From Rhyzopertha dominica (lineage: Eukaryota > Arthropoda > Insecta > Coleoptera > Bostrichidae): a stretch of 64,000 nt of DNA. The stretch lies in NCBI GenBank assembly GCA_025024175.1, contig QCXZ01000001.1:23802942-23866941 (forward strand), written 5' to 3'. Under the pieces are notes generated by a model that was not told the origin of the DNA, ran no database searches, and saw only the letters and a list, made by a program, of their open reading frames with translations. Position 1 is the first letter of the stretch; each line of letters begins with the position of its first letter. The position numbers and the translations under genes were made by a program. Shown one piece after another: positions 22,810 to 35,879 of the stretch.

Positions 22810-25800
22810 ATTTTGATACATAAAAAGTAGTTGGCCACCCGTATGGCAAAATGTGTTTATTTTTTTATTTATTTAAACAGTATGCAATGTCAGATCCCTA
22901 TCCTTTTCAGTGGGATATAGTGTTATCCGTCTTAAAAGATCATTTGATTAACATCTAACGTAAGCAAAATAGTGATGTTATTGTTCTTTAATCGTGACCG
23001 TTTCCTCCAAATCAGCTTATATTTATTGCTAGCTCGTAACGAAAAATCTACGTCGACTCAGTGACATAATAAATTCCTACGAAAAAATTATTTTCTGAGT
23101 GCACTAAGAAAAAACGCAATAGGTGTTTTAAGAAAGCTAAGAATATGTGGTGGTGGTGGTAATGAATCATTATTTATGGGCAGTATTGTGGGTATTTCTA
23201 CTTGCTTAAACTTGAAAAACTAACAATAACGGTTAACATGGTAACTTAATCCATGTACCACATTCCTCCCATCAACTATGTGTCAAAACAAATGAGTGCA
23301 CATAATCAATATCACTCACAACAGTGAAAATTAAAAAGTTTTACCGAAAACAGACAACACCGGCTCAAAATTAACGAGTGCACCAACACAGCCGCGCGTT
23401 GAGTAACCAATCCAAATATTTTTTCGGACTTTTATTATTGATTTTGGACGCAAAAGTCGAAAAAAAAACGGAAGCATCTAAGGTCACACTGAAATAAGTT
23501 CGACAAAGGTCGCAGGCTTTAAAATGAAGATCAGACATTCAAAATATAGTTTCTGACTAATCACCTTTCACGTTTTTTAAGTTTTATTACAATACCGTCA
23601 AATGACAGGTCTTAATAATGTGTGCAGGGTGCTGTAAAAATGTTTTAGTGAATACGTTTCACAAATCACCAATGTGACACGAGATTGTGTAATAATAGTT
23701 GGATAATGAATATTATATTTTGATTGATTGGTTGATTAAACCAGCGTACGGTCAGCATTTCTGCCACTCCCGCATATACCGCCGGGCCGGCCGTCTACGT
23801 TGGGTTGGAGGGGTACATTCTGATTGCTAATAGTGCGACGAACATTTAGGTACCAAATCTACGACTACCACACATACCAAAAATTTTTAAAATTTAGTGG
23901 TACGCAGGCGTCTATAATTTTCTATCGATCACGTAGTTGATTGCGAAAACATCCTTACTTTGTTTTGTCTGAAATTTTCAGCTCAAATGAATGTTTCATT
24001 TTCAAAATCTAGAATATGACCCGCACTTCCATCAATCAATTTGAAAACGTTACTCCAAAGGATGTGCCATATTATAGGTACTTGATTCAAAGCATCAATG
24101 GTAATATGACAAGGACTGAATTACTCTTACAGGTATAATCATTTTTGCTCGCTGAACGATACCGCAATAGTCATTCATCAACCCAGAAGCAAACGATCAG
24201 ATGCCATAATATCTCCTCGTATGTATATAAAGAGCCACGCAAACTAAATAAAATTTCGTAAAAACGCATACCTTGCGATACAGTATGTCCCTCAATATTA
24301 TTTTCCGTGGTTGTGTTTCGATGTCAAAGCCCAAGAGGATTAGGCTTATTCGGAAACCTTGTTTCGTAAACAAGCACATACCAAGACTTCGCTTATCGGA
24401 TTTATAAACGTACTATAAACGACGAACAGCCCTGTAGGTCTCAAGACGTTCCTGTCTTGTTCGACACATGTCAGAACTTAAATCAATAGTAGTTCGCTAG
24501 TAAGTTCACCCTCCAGGCTTTGAGAAGCAGGTATAGCATGCTCATTTGCTATGTTATAGGATGTAGATTTAATTATGACCTTTTGTGAATATACTTACAC
24601 GTAAAATTTAGTTTGTGATGGTAGCAATTACCACAGCAGCGAATACGACTCGTTTCTTCGATAGAAACAGCAATATATATTAATAGAATTTAGTAATGAA
24701 TAATAAACACAATTGAATAAAAATCTAGATAACAATACCATCTACGAATGCAAACCTGAGTGAGGTGACTGGAAATGATCCCCCAGATGCACCTTCATAT
24801 GCCCATTAAAAACAGGTCATATTTTTAATACTAATATGTTATTATGTTGTATGCGAGGTCAAAAATAGGTTAGGTAGTTATTATTATGCAAGTGACACAA
24901 AAGTAAGTAAAGAGAAGAGAAACGTCAAGTGGAAAGGTCTTTCGTCAGGATGTGCGTAGTTTCTGAGATTAGCAATATTTGTGTTATTATATTAAATATA
25001 TATTTTATATATAATTCATGGGTTATTACAGAAATATTTTGTTCTAGACAAGGTTGAAAAAGTCCATAATGCTTTAATATCGTTTAATGGAGACAGTGTC
25101 ATCAACGATCTTCTAAATACCGCTTCCCAATATCTGCTGAGTACAGAAAATGTCAGTGGACTCAATTAATTGTACGCTTAGAAAAAAAAAGCAGATGAGC
25201 ATTCAAACTAATTTATTTAGGCAAGAAATATGGACACTGCATACAATAAGCTAAAGTGTTACCAAATGGCGCCGATCAACAGTGGCGTACTATATAGGTT
25301 ATCTAGTTAACAGAAATAAGAAAAATATACCGCGCTCCTGAAAGCATGCCGTGAATTGAATTTTATTCTTACTGTGAAAGCTGAGTTTTCACTCCAACCT
25401 TTACATCTACAACCTACACATAAAATGATATTGTACCACTGCCTTTGTTTGGCAAGGACCTTTTGATGTTGCAGAATATCCGGCAAAAGCTGTGGTGTTT
25501 GACAAGCCCTGTTAGGCACCATTAAAATGGCGGCCATTCGTTTTGAGTAACAGTTTCGGTACATGCGCCAAACGCTTAGTTACGTATCCCTATCTTTCCT
25601 TATCTAAGCTCATCAAAAAATAAACTTTCAGGAATTTGAACCATCAAAATATGAAAAAAATCAATGTCGATGCCATCTGTCAGCATTAAACTATGATAAA
25701 GCCACCTAGCTACAATTATGAGAAAGCCAGATCTAGGGTATGCTGTCTGCACTAGTCCTAAACTACATTCATCATTAGCTATAATCATATCGAAAAAGGT

Positions 25801-26630
25801 CTATGTGTAGTTGGTTGTGGTGTATACAGCATAGCAGAGACATGCATTTTGAAATATGGAAAACTCATTCCAAAGTAGATGAACTGAAAAAATACGTAGA
25901 CTACCATATAGCTTGACCACCTATATAGTTATTTAGGTACCAAGGACATTACTTAGGGTTTATGCCATTCGAGGGTAATGAGGTTACAAAAACCAAGGGC
26001 TATGAAAGTCGAGTAGTGCCCGTAGTGTATATAAGTGTATATACCTGTTTACTTTTAACATCTAATACGTAAATAAAATGAAATTTTTTAATATCTTAAC
26101 CGTACCTACGATTTGTTTATTTGCAAGTAGAAGCAGTAAGAAATAGACTAATAACGCTCCTTTATGCACAAGACCTTGCTTGATCGGAAAATAAGCATAA
26201 GAACACGTAAGCGACTAGATCCTTTTTAAACCAATTATTGAAAGTAGGTATATATCGAAAAAAATCGGAATGTTAGCAAGAGAAGGTTATAGATGTATAT
26301 AAGTATATTATTATTATATTTTTAATAAAATCATGTCAAATTTAAAACACACACGAATCAGAGAATGTTATAAGCAGGCATTATCATGTCCTAAGGCATA
26401 ATGAGCTTTAGTTATGTTTTTGTATAGCATTACGATGCTGTCTGTGCTGCGACATCTGGTGACAAAAGAGGTTCGCTTGTGTTATAGCTCATCAGTGCAG
26501 TTTATAGGCATGCAGGATTTATGAAGCAATCAGAAGTAATCAATGGCTGGTATCCAAGCTAGATGCAAATAACCATGTGTGAAGCATTCCGAGTGAGACA
26601 TAATCAGCTGTGTCTCAAAGCTGATATCTA
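22810..26630. other. AT-rich non-coding stretch
   Basis: I see no supported gene. Short minus-strand open frames at 24197-24379 and 25307-25788 have no recognisable motifs or splice context. Confidence 0.3.
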
Positions 26631-26639
26631 TGTTACCAA

Positions 26640-27070
26640 CAAATCGAGTAGCGCGTGTAAAGACTCGATTTGAGTCGATTTTGATATTTCCCGCTTCAGT
26701 TGTGATAAAGGAAGTGCCCGTAGGGCTTGCGTGCCTTCATTAATTGTTTACATTTCCAGTCCTCCCATCCTTTCTTGACAAATTAATTTACTTTGGTGCT
26801 GGTAAAGCGAGCGGCGGCAGTAACTGGAGCATGGCTGCCAAATTAGTCATGCTGAAAGAGGCTTATTCGTTTTAGTAGCTTATCCGGTGAATAATTTGTT
26901 AATTCGCAACCCCCACGAATTAAACCTCCCGTCGGCCTGACTAGAACAGTCACGAATCACACTTCGATGCGTATAAGTAGGTGCAACTTTTCTCCATTCG
27001 CATTGCCATATTGAAAGCTGTCACATTAAATTTCCAGTGAGCCAATTTTTATACGCGTTCATTTAGGTGT
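26640..27070. other. GC-richer block, candidate regulatory DNA
   Basis: The block contains CpG-rich pieces and several TAAT/ATTA homeodomain-type cores (for example TTAATTG and CAAATTAATTTA), and no coding frame. It may be an intronic enhancer. That is an inference from composition and short motifs only. Confidence 0.25.
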
Positions 27071-27079
27071 TGTAGTATA

Positions 27080-28390
27080 TGAGGAAAAAGTATGTAATCT
27101 ATGTCTTGTCGACGGCGCGATTTATTGATGAAGAAACAGTTGCAAATATCCGGTTTTATATGACTCAGAGATCAATGAGAATTAATATTAAAACTGTAAG
27201 TCATAAAATTATAACAAAAGGTTCTACTCATCCCTTATTCTAATCAACCGTTTTCGGGATGTGCCGCGGACAGTTGGTATTAAAACAAACATGATTACAT
27301 TTGCTTACCACCTTGGAAGTAAAATGCAAGGCGCTTTTTTGCATGGTCTTAGGGAAAGGCTTTATCTAGCGTACACAGAATGATAAAGTATTGTATTAGA
27401 AGCTATTAATTCTTGAAAAATATGCCTTCTGTTGATTATTACTGTTTATTTTATTGTCGGTTAAATCGATTATGCCTGTGTTTCTTTCCCAGCTAAATAC
27501 TCGTCAAATATGCTCTTAGGCTACTGAGGCCGTAGGTGATATCGAAGATGGAAATTTGACTGCAGTGGTTAAGTTTTATTTAATTTACCGAAACTGAAGT
27601 AGGTAGTTATGCAGTTTGTGGTGTGTGAAGCACCATAAATTGCTAATATAAAATGATTTCGGAGATTATCCAACATAGTTTTATTTACTACATATCTATA
27701 TACCTGTACTATTCTGGTAAACTATAATCACATTTATTTTGTAGGTACATTTACACTACGAGTGTAAGTAATTGCAAATGATGAGGTAGTTAGCCGCCCG
27801 AGCTTCATTTGTAATNGCAAGGGTTACTTACTGTAATATATTCTACCCACGTATAAACTACAAAATTTCAACTACATCTGCCTAATTAAAAAAGGTCTAA
27901 AAATCCAAATCAACAAATTCCATTGAAAATAAAAATTAAGGAAAGTGTTATAGCAACCACTCAAGTTTGTTGCTAAAATTTGTATAAAAATGTCAACAAT
28001 TTTTGGTAAAAATTCTGCTTTAATATAGTTCCCATAATAATGAGTGCCTCGGAAACGGAAAACATATTCTTGAAAATTGTACAATTATCAAGGAAGTACA
28101 AGTGTTCCAGTCTTTGGACTTACAATGAAGTAAAATGTTCACATTAGTAAATTCAATCATTTAATAATTTCATTTTTAAGCAATTAGTGGGACACAGGCC
28201 AAAGAAATCCAGAGTATTAAGAAATTCAAAATTTTTAAATGAAGTTAGAGATGAAGAATTTTTGTTAATATAGGTTGAATGCAGGATGTAATGAAACTAA
28301 AAACTTTCGTATTTAACGTTGCCTTTAAGTTTGTAGATAAACTAACCAACCTGCAATTAGAAAATATGAGAGTTTTATATCTTTGCAGGA
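27080..28390. other. AT-rich non-coding stretch
   Basis: I can support nothing here beyond possible flanks of the Crypton-like remnant that follows. Confidence 0.3.
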
Positions 28391-28394
28391 AGTT

Positions 28395-28720
28395 CAAAGA
28401 TGAGAACATCTCGAGAAGTGTTTATTACTGTTGGAGGCATCGAAGGAGTGAACCTCGTTGAAGTAATTGAATACAACGTAAGATGTTGAGTCCTATAATC
28501 ATATTGCCAATGGAAGGTTTTTCGTCTGTTACAGAGCCGCATTTAGTGCAATGCCGAAGAAGATTGCCAACTTTCTTAATTTACCATGAGCTGAAGAATA
28601 CACAGGGCATTGTATTCGAAAATTGTCCACAGCAGACGTGTTAACAATTTATATCTCAGTTACAAATAACAAAAATCAGCCTCAGCAATTCTTGAAGAAG
28701 AGATTACTAAAATAAAGCTA
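28395..28720 (+). mobile_element. Crypton-like tyrosine recombinase remnant
   Basis: In plus-strand frames one reads EVFITVGGIEGVNLVEV, then RFFVCYRAAFSAMPKKIANFLNLP, then after a stop AEEYTGHCIRKLSTADVLT. The last piece matches the YTGH-x-x-R block that carries the catalytic His and Arg of tyrosine recombinases in Crypton elements. The FFVNY-like block and IAxFLNLP helix come before it, as expected. The catalytic Tyr region cannot be found downstream. The copy is broken by stops and frameshifts and has no visible ends. Confidence 0.55.
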
Positions 28721-28729
28721 CAAGTGATT

Positions 28730-29930
28730 CCAATACTTCCTAGCAAGATTTTAGCATTCTTGGAAGAGAACTCAACTCAAATAAGTTCTATAGTAAGACT
28801 CTTATAACACAGCTGCACATAAAGAATTTCCACTGCGACAAAAGCTTCAGTAACAGACAGAACTAAATTAGCACACTCAAACAAAATCAAGATATTTTTT
28901 TTAATACTGTTTCGCAAATATGATAGTAAGTGGACGTTGTAACATTATATCAGCTACATCTTGTGGGCTGCTTAAATACAAAGACTTCAAGCACTGCCTG
29001 CACGAAGGCTGACGATAAAACAGTATTTAAAGTTATACGAAAATTATTTCGGGTGCACAACTGATTAGTTAGATTCTCACTAGCTAAAACAGATACAAAC
29101 TGGAAAATCTGTCGCCGCTTATTGAATGACTTACTTCATCAAATTTCACTATTGAAACGATATTAATGTGTTCTTTCGTAAATTTTCACTATTCAAGTAC
29201 AAAAGTGTAGGGCTGTCATGCAAGCGGTAAATCTTTACCTCTACCTATCTAATGTTCCTGAAAAACGCTTAAAAAATCCTGCAGAAGGTGTGGGTTAGGC
29301 GCTAACTGAAGCGCGATTTGTAAAAACATATCCAACCACTTGGATGAAGTTTGAGACGATTTTATTCGAAAACGGTAGCTCAAACAAAAATTTACAAGAG
29401 ATCAAAATGTTTCTGAAGATAGCTGAAACAGTTACAAACGGACAAATTACACGAGTTATAAGGGGATTAGTGTACCAATTTACCCTGTTGTAAAAAAAAA
29501 TAAAAAACGCTGTTCTCTTCTTTTTCGTAACGGCTGAAAGCTCATTGGCAGAGACGAAGGGGTGTAGTTTTCCAGATTCCTTCAGTGTATCTTATAGGTT
29601 AGATATGTCAATATTTATTGTGCTACTAGCTTGAAATTACACGAAAGAATTTCAATGGTTAGCAGACAATTTCAATTGAAACATATTTTTTCTTTAGAAT
29701 ACAGTCCAATCCTCCAATACGAAATTTCTAAAATGGCACTCCAGTGTATACCTATATCACCACACCATCAAAGTCTGTGTTCCAATAACAGTCAAACGTC
29801 AAAGTATGATATCAAAGATAAAGATTAGTCCCGAGCTCACGAATAGTTCCTATTGGCTATTAACCATTAAAGATATTGCATATATATCTAAGTAACACCT
29901 TCAAGTTGTCAAACTGCACTTTAAGCAAAG
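28730..29930. other. non-coding stretch after the Crypton-like remnant
   Basis: I see no further recombinase motif and no other gene. Confidence 0.3.
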
Positions 29931-29939
29931 AGAATCTGC

Positions 29940-30350
29940 AAAGATCTTTTCAGATTTCTCACTCTGAAACGTTTCCTTCCCCGGGCTGATCACCGCAGTC
30001 TCAAAAAATTTATGCAATGCCAAACGGCTGAAACATGACTCAATTACTTCATTTTGCGCGGACCGCATGCCGCATGCCTCCTGTGACCCTATTCCGATAT
30101 GAAATTGCATCATAGAGCGTCCGAATGAACGTGAGATTTATTTGAACACAGCATTTGCTCTTTTCCATTTGCCGGGTCATCTGGCGGGGTGAGCTCATGT
30201 CCCGCATTCAGGCCGGAATTGTGGGACTCCAGGATTCCTCTGCACGTGATGGACACCGAATTAGAGGGGTGAATAACGGTGTATGTCGTTGGCGAGTGAG
30301 TTATTGGATTTTCTGGATGAACATCAGTGAGATTCTTAAACGGGCATCGA
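29940..30350. other. GC-richer block, candidate constrained non-coding DNA
   Basis: This stretch is clearly richer in G+C than its flanks and lacks repeat character. It includes the tandem-like GCATGCCGCATGCC and a CACGTG E-box. A 68-codon open frame overlaps it but has no recognisable features. Confidence 0.25.
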
Positions 30351-30540
30351 TATTTTTATGAAGAAATAACTTTTATTTACTTTTAAGACGATATTGAACA
30401 TACACGTAAATGATATGTTAGATTTATTTTTGAATATATTATTAAGAATATAAGGTTCCCACAAGATAAACACCAATAAGGTGATACATGTGTGTATTTT
30501 GTCAATAAAATTAAAATAGATGAATAACTGGTCATGTTTC

Positions 30541-30560
30541 AGGTCAGGTCAGGTCAGGTC
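30541..30560 (+). repeat. four tandem AGGTC units
   Basis: AGGTC is repeated four times without interruption and is followed by A, so the array contains four overlapping AGGTCA sequences, the half-site bound by many nuclear receptors. Its shortness means chance slippage is also possible. Confidence 0.5.
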
Positions 30561-30783
30561 ATTTTCAAAGTTTACGGAGGTGTTGGTATAAAATGTTGTA
30601 CAATCTGGTGAAAGAAGACTTGCCGGCTGTAGTGTAGTGTGTATTTTATGTAATGTAATACTGAAGTATATTTTTCAGCAAAATTGATATATTCAGTAAC
30701 TTTTAGAAACAACATAGTTTGCATTTGCTAATTTGACTGTCAGTTGGTAATTTTTTTCTTTTTAAGTCATTTATGTTGAAATC

Positions 30784-31080
30784 ATGCCTGTCTTTTGTTC
30801 TTATAAAAAATGCTCAGACAATATTTGCCTCTATGAATATTGCAACGATAGTACCACCGCTTCAGTTAGGGAATATCACAGACGATACCCAAACAACCCT
30901 CTTCCAGACAAGAAATCAATCAGGAAAACTTTCATAACTCTTCGATTAATAGGTACGTTCCCTAATCGAACTTGAGAAAGAAAACTTATTCTAAAAACAA
31001 CACTGACAAACTCCTCGGCGTTGTTGAAAATGATCACGGTATTAGCACGAGAAGAATTGATCTACTTATTAGGCAAGCTA
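30784..31080 (+). mobile_element. transposase N-terminal fragment, DUF4817-type helix-turn-helix
   Basis: The plus strand reads CLYEYCNDSTTASVREYHRRYP, DKKSIRKTFITLRLIGTF and, after a frame change near 30975, ENDHGISTRRI. This is the N-terminal DNA-binding segment of the same transposase group as at 21985-22800 and 33680-34099. Recognisable sequence ends near 31080. The catalytic part does not follow directly. The piece at 33680 in the same orientation could be from the same original insertion, split by later events, but this cannot be shown. Confidence 0.65.
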
Positions 31081-31264
31081 GGAAAGGAATCTATCAACGG
31101 ATCTCTCCTAAGGAATTGGCTTTTGTGAATGGTGGAGCAATCATCGCAATACTGTTTCATGTGCCTATTCAACAAGCAAGCCTAATAATAGGAAGCAATA
31201 GGAAGATTAAAAGCAACATGGAGGACTACAATTCGGAACGAGAGCTGCGACGGAGCATTGGGTT

Positions 31265-31265
<1 letters not shown>

Positions 31266-31300
<35 letters not shown>
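31266..31300 (+). repeat. (AAT)n microsatellite
   Basis: An uninterrupted run of AAT/ATA triplets sits at the 3' end of the minus-strand non-LTR remnant. On that strand it reads as (ATT)n, consistent with the simple-repeat tails of several non-LTR families. Confidence 0.8.
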
Positions 31301-31925
31301 TAATATAAATAAATTTATTTAAGTACATAAAAAAATGTTTTGCACAAGTCACGGCATTCACAGGTATAATAATAATAAGATGTATAAATACGCATCATTT
31401 GAAACGCTTATTACAATTACTAAGACGGCACAATCACTTTTATAATCATGGAGTTACGCAGCGGGTAGTAGTCAATGTATAGAAGACTTTGAAATATATA
31501 GTAAGACGGAAGCGTCATAACTTTAGCTGTTTGAAAGCCTGTCTACAATCGTCCCTGTATTTTAGACCTCTCAAAATTCTTACTGCTTTACGTTCCAGTT
31601 TACAGGTGCGAGTCTCGGCAGCGGAGTGCCCTTACAGTAATAAACCGTACTACAAATGAGTTTCAAATACAGAGAAATAGGCTACCCTTAGAGTATCCGG
31701 AGGGACTATACGCAAGGCTTCGCAAAAGAAATAATCCTTTGCACAGCCCACCAGTTAGATTGTTATAATAAATGTACAACTTGAGCTCGCTGTCCAAATA
31801 AATCCCCATAATAATACTCATATATCATTCATATAGTTCAGGAAGTCATTAACATAAACTGGAAACAAAACAGGCCCTAGCACCGAACCCCGGGCGACAC
31901 CATATATTACACATAAGTTATCCGA
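31301..31925 (-). mobile_element. 5'-truncated non-LTR retrotransposon remnant (jockey/CR1-type reverse transcriptase)
   Basis: On the minus strand GVARGSVLGPVLFPVYVNDF lies at about 31901-31842. It is a decayed form of the GVPQGSVLGPLLFLIYINDL motif of non-LTR reverse transcriptases. Further on are YGLLLWGHSAAET and KAVRILRGLKYRDDCRQAF, the thumb region after the catalytic core. The catalytic YADD block between them is missing, so there is an internal deletion. The element ends in simple repeat at 31266-31300. It is inactive. Confidence 0.65.
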
Positions 31926-31929
31926 TATA

Positions 31930-33670
31930 GCAGAGTTGATAGAGTTATGTGTTGCACAAGGCGGTGGTCACATTGAGGAGCTTTCACAATAATTATTCTG
32001 CTACTACTGTACTGTTAATACGTTTTTATAAAGAAAAAAATTAAGAGAATCGTTTTTGCTTAAAACTAGTCGTAGAATTCGTATACGTAGCACCTCGTAG
32101 CCACCCTAGACTTTACGTGGAAAGAGCATGGTGAACTGTGTGCAGTCACCAAATTTCCAATAAACGGCAATTAATAATTATCCTGCTGTATAAATATATT
32201 TATACTTCATCAGCAAAATAAAAATATGATACCGATTAAAACTTCTGTCTACTAATTTTTCTATAATAAAGTTACCTTGTGTCCCTTAATATCTCGATAT
32301 ACCAAAAAAATATGCTGATTGGTTTTCACAATGTCATTTGCTTATAATCTGGTTTAGAAGCATTAAAGTTTAATATAAATGTAATTGTACGCTTATGTAT
32401 AGCTTTGCTGGTGTGTAATAACATGATTTTGCGCTTCGCTGCTCTGCTCAGTGGAACCGTTATGTGGCCCAATAGGTGCCATGGCAAGTGCATACAAAAT
32501 TTGTTTTAGCGCTAAATCAACATTTTTGTGTACTTACGTTTGTTATTGTATTGTTCGAATCATGGCCGTTCCTGGAATACCGGCCATCCACGTAGGTAGG
32601 TACATATTTCCATAAGCTGGCTTCCGACAAACGCTATATCACATGAAGTTAATAAAAGTATTAACTTAATTTTTAGCACACTAGAACGGTTTCCATTAAA
32701 TGGGTCGTCTTGAAGTAGTTGTAAAAAATACTCACAACATACGTCCTTTTGTTGTAAGTAGTGAACGGGCCTAAGTTAAGGGTATTAAATTCAATTGGGT
32801 TAGCTTTTCTTTTTTTAATTAACTATTTAATTTATTATTAATAAAAATTATTCAATTCAATGGCAATAGCTAAAATCAACCCGGTCACCATGAAAACGTC
32901 TTGGATAATTTCGGCTTAAAACGAAAAAGAGGAACCGGCTCATTATCCCTGTGGAGTAAGCTACATTTAACAACCAAACACACCTCGACTTTGGCAAGGC
33001 TTTTGATAATATGGACCACCACATACATATTTTGATAAACTTTTCTGCTCAGAAATTCATGCTGAGCTTTTGATTATACTCCTATATTTTGATATAAAAA
33101 AGAATAGCTCAAACAAATGTTTTAAACCCCTGTTTTAATTTAAATTAGGCTCTGGGCACTACAGGAATCAAAAAAGGAATTAAATCAAGGTAAAGTTTTG
33201 TTCCCATTTAAGTTAGAAATGAAGTGTTTCAGCATCTTTATATAGAAATAGCTTGTATAGTCAAATTGCTCATGAACAACTTACTTAGATCATATTTTAA
33301 ATATTCTAAAAAAATATTAGCTATAATCTCGGTTATAACTTTACTATATCATTTAGATATATCCTCTGTATTTATTTCCTGGATCACATTATTCTTCTGT
33401 GCTAAGTAGGTGCTAATAAGGGTAACGCCTATTGGTACACAAAATAAGTAAATAGATAATAGTCCAAAAATGGTCTGTTATAAAATTTGGAAAAGCCGTC
33501 ATTTAAGTTTCAGTAAATAGCTCAAGACTTTAAAACATACCTTTATACGTGGATTATACATTTCAACTGTACATAAATTGTACTGAAACGACCTAATAAG
33601 GCTATTAATATATAGGTGAATAAAAGTATTAAAAAATAAAGTGTTGTCTATATGAAAGAAACGAATAAAT
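31930..33670. other. AT-rich non-coding stretch
   Basis: I can support no gene or named repeat here. Confidence 0.3.
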
Positions 33671-33679
33671 GTATAGTTT

Positions 33680-34099
33680 ATTATTTTTTCCAAGGGGCAA
33701 CCGTAACTGTAACCTATGAGCGATGTGTTTTTATGCTGGAAAATTTTATGATCCCAGAATTGCGACGACTAAGAATCAATACAAGAAATGCTTGGTTCCA
33801 ACAGGATGGTGTCACACCACATACAGCCAGACCATCAATGGAAGTTGTGCGTGNCACATGTAATCTCTCGTTTCGGTGATGTACCGTAGCCTGATCTCNC
33901 AACTGCAATTATTTTTTATGGAGACACCTANGTCTATAAACCTCGAAGTATCCAAGAGTTTAAAGATGCTATCGCAGTACAAATTAGGGCAATTGACATC
34001 GACCTGTGTGAGATGGTGATGCGAAACTTTCAGGAACGACTGCAGCAGTGCATTGTAGAAAACGGCCGTCATCTACCTGACATTATTTTTAAAACATAA
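33680..34099 (+). mobile_element. transposase C-terminal fragment, IS630/Tc1/mariner superfamily
   Basis: The plus strand reads GATVTVTYERCVFMLENFMIPELRR and AWFQQDGVTPHTARPSM, which holds the second catalytic Asp. Then, through frame changes and N positions, come ISRFGDVP, PRSIQEFKDAI, MRNFQERLQQCI and a final stop at 34097-34099 after DIIFKT. The third catalytic segment (SPDLTAPDFFLWG-like) is damaged. The terminus is natural because these transposases commonly end in this way. The copy is inactive. Confidence 0.75.
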
Positions 34100-35870
34100 T
34101 TTCACGTTCTATTTGTTAAATGGTAACACATTAACAACATTAGTTAAATAAAACCATCGGAGTTATTCTCATTTCAAAATCGTCCTTCCATTCTGCTCCG
34201 CCATGTACTTGCAGCAAGTGTAGATTGCTATCACCAAGCCACCTACTTAATAAATATTACAGCAACGAAAACTTCTCCCATTTCGAATTATTAATTTCAG
34301 ACCCCCTACAAATCAATTTGCAATACCTTCACGCTATTTTACACGCAATTATGGCATCATTTCCGCACAAAGTTCCCGCTTACGACGAAGGGTTTCCCAC
34401 TCTGCGCGCGTTACAGGCTTCGTTTGTTTGGAAAACACATTCCTGTATGATTTGTGCATTGCCAGAGTTTCCACGGTTCTTATCAGATTTTTTTAAATTT
34501 AATGTAATAAACATGTTTTGATAAATCCAAGTTATTAGTGGTAACTTATGCGCAACGCAATATGGTGCAGAACCGTACTCGCGTGGTGGACTGACTGACC
34601 ATAGATGCACGCGAAGTATTCCACGAATGCGTAATTCAGAGCTTTGGATACTTTTATTATTTTTTAGAAATTTAATCTCAAGTTGATAGTAATATAATAA
34701 TCCGTTGTTGTGCCACATTGTTACGTTAGAAATGTATTTCTATAATTTTTAATAATGTTTAATACTACTTCAGTTCATATTAAAACATTGCTATACCAAT
34801 ATAAATTGAATGCTCAATCATAAATATATAGTACATCTTTATAAACCGTTAGGTATTGCTTTTATATGCACTACTAAATGCATCGTCCTCACTTCCAAGA
34901 TCGAGCTATAAAATACCATTCGTATTCAGATAGAGGCCTGAAACAACAGCTAAGTATTTCAAAATTCTATCAGTCTGCAAGTTTCGTAACAATATCATGA
35001 ATAATAAACCGGTTGCATATTTTATATTCAAACTGGGTAAGGTACGAATCGGTCTCTGTCGTGGAGAATATTACATTTATATCACATTTCTTACGAAGTT
35101 CTGTCATAAAGCTGAAAAAAATTCCTTTGCAATTCACGAAGAGATAGCACCTATAAAGTACGGAAGTCGTGTAAGGGCTGTGATGTTATACGTAAAGGAT
35201 TTTTTGCAATCATCTTTAAAGTAAGTCGTTTGATTTAAGTCGGGTGGACGTAATTCAAAGTGCTGTTTCTTTAACAATAGTGACCCCTATGTCATATACA
35301 CACACTCAAAAAATGCTTGTCCAATAGATTTGATACTTTTGTATTGAAAAATACATTCAATTAATGTAATCAAAACTAAGCAGTTCGATTAAGCACATTT
35401 ACAAGATTCGCTGGCATAAGATAAGGAGATGAACAGTAGATTTTATTATAACGTTACAGAAATACAGGAAAAAAGAGATATCTTTCTTCTGTTATAAGCT
35501 TGCTCACCAGGAAAAAAACAGAAAATGAGAACGATATATCGTAATCGAGATTATCTGGCATGAACAATTTGCAGTCTGACAAAGGTTCTAGTGTAAATAT
35601 CATCAAGTGGCACGCTTTATTTTTAGCTTTAAGGAAAGAACGCCAAGGGAATTCAAATCCTACTTAAATTCCTCCATTTTCAACCATCAAATCATGGTGT
35701 AAGCGAATAAGAGAGAAAATGCAGCACAATGAGGAAGGTCAATATCGGGCGGCTACCACTGAAATGATGTAAATATACGTTCGGAGGCAAAAGGTGATTT
35801 AAATTGCTGAAACAGTAGAAATACTTAGAAAATATGCAAATCGTATCCTAACCGAATCGTTACACATGAG
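34100..35870. other. non-coding stretch
   Basis: Around 34300-34460 the sequence is richer in G+C and two open frames overlap on opposite strands (34225-34521 and 34380-34718). Neither shows a recognisable motif. I cannot support a gene. Confidence 0.3.
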
Positions 35871-35879
35871 TCCGCGTTT

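Noticed and set aside
34225..34718. Overlapping open frames on both strands (98 and 112 codons)
   Set aside because: Neither has recognisable motifs. Overlap in a locally GC-richer patch is enough to explain them.
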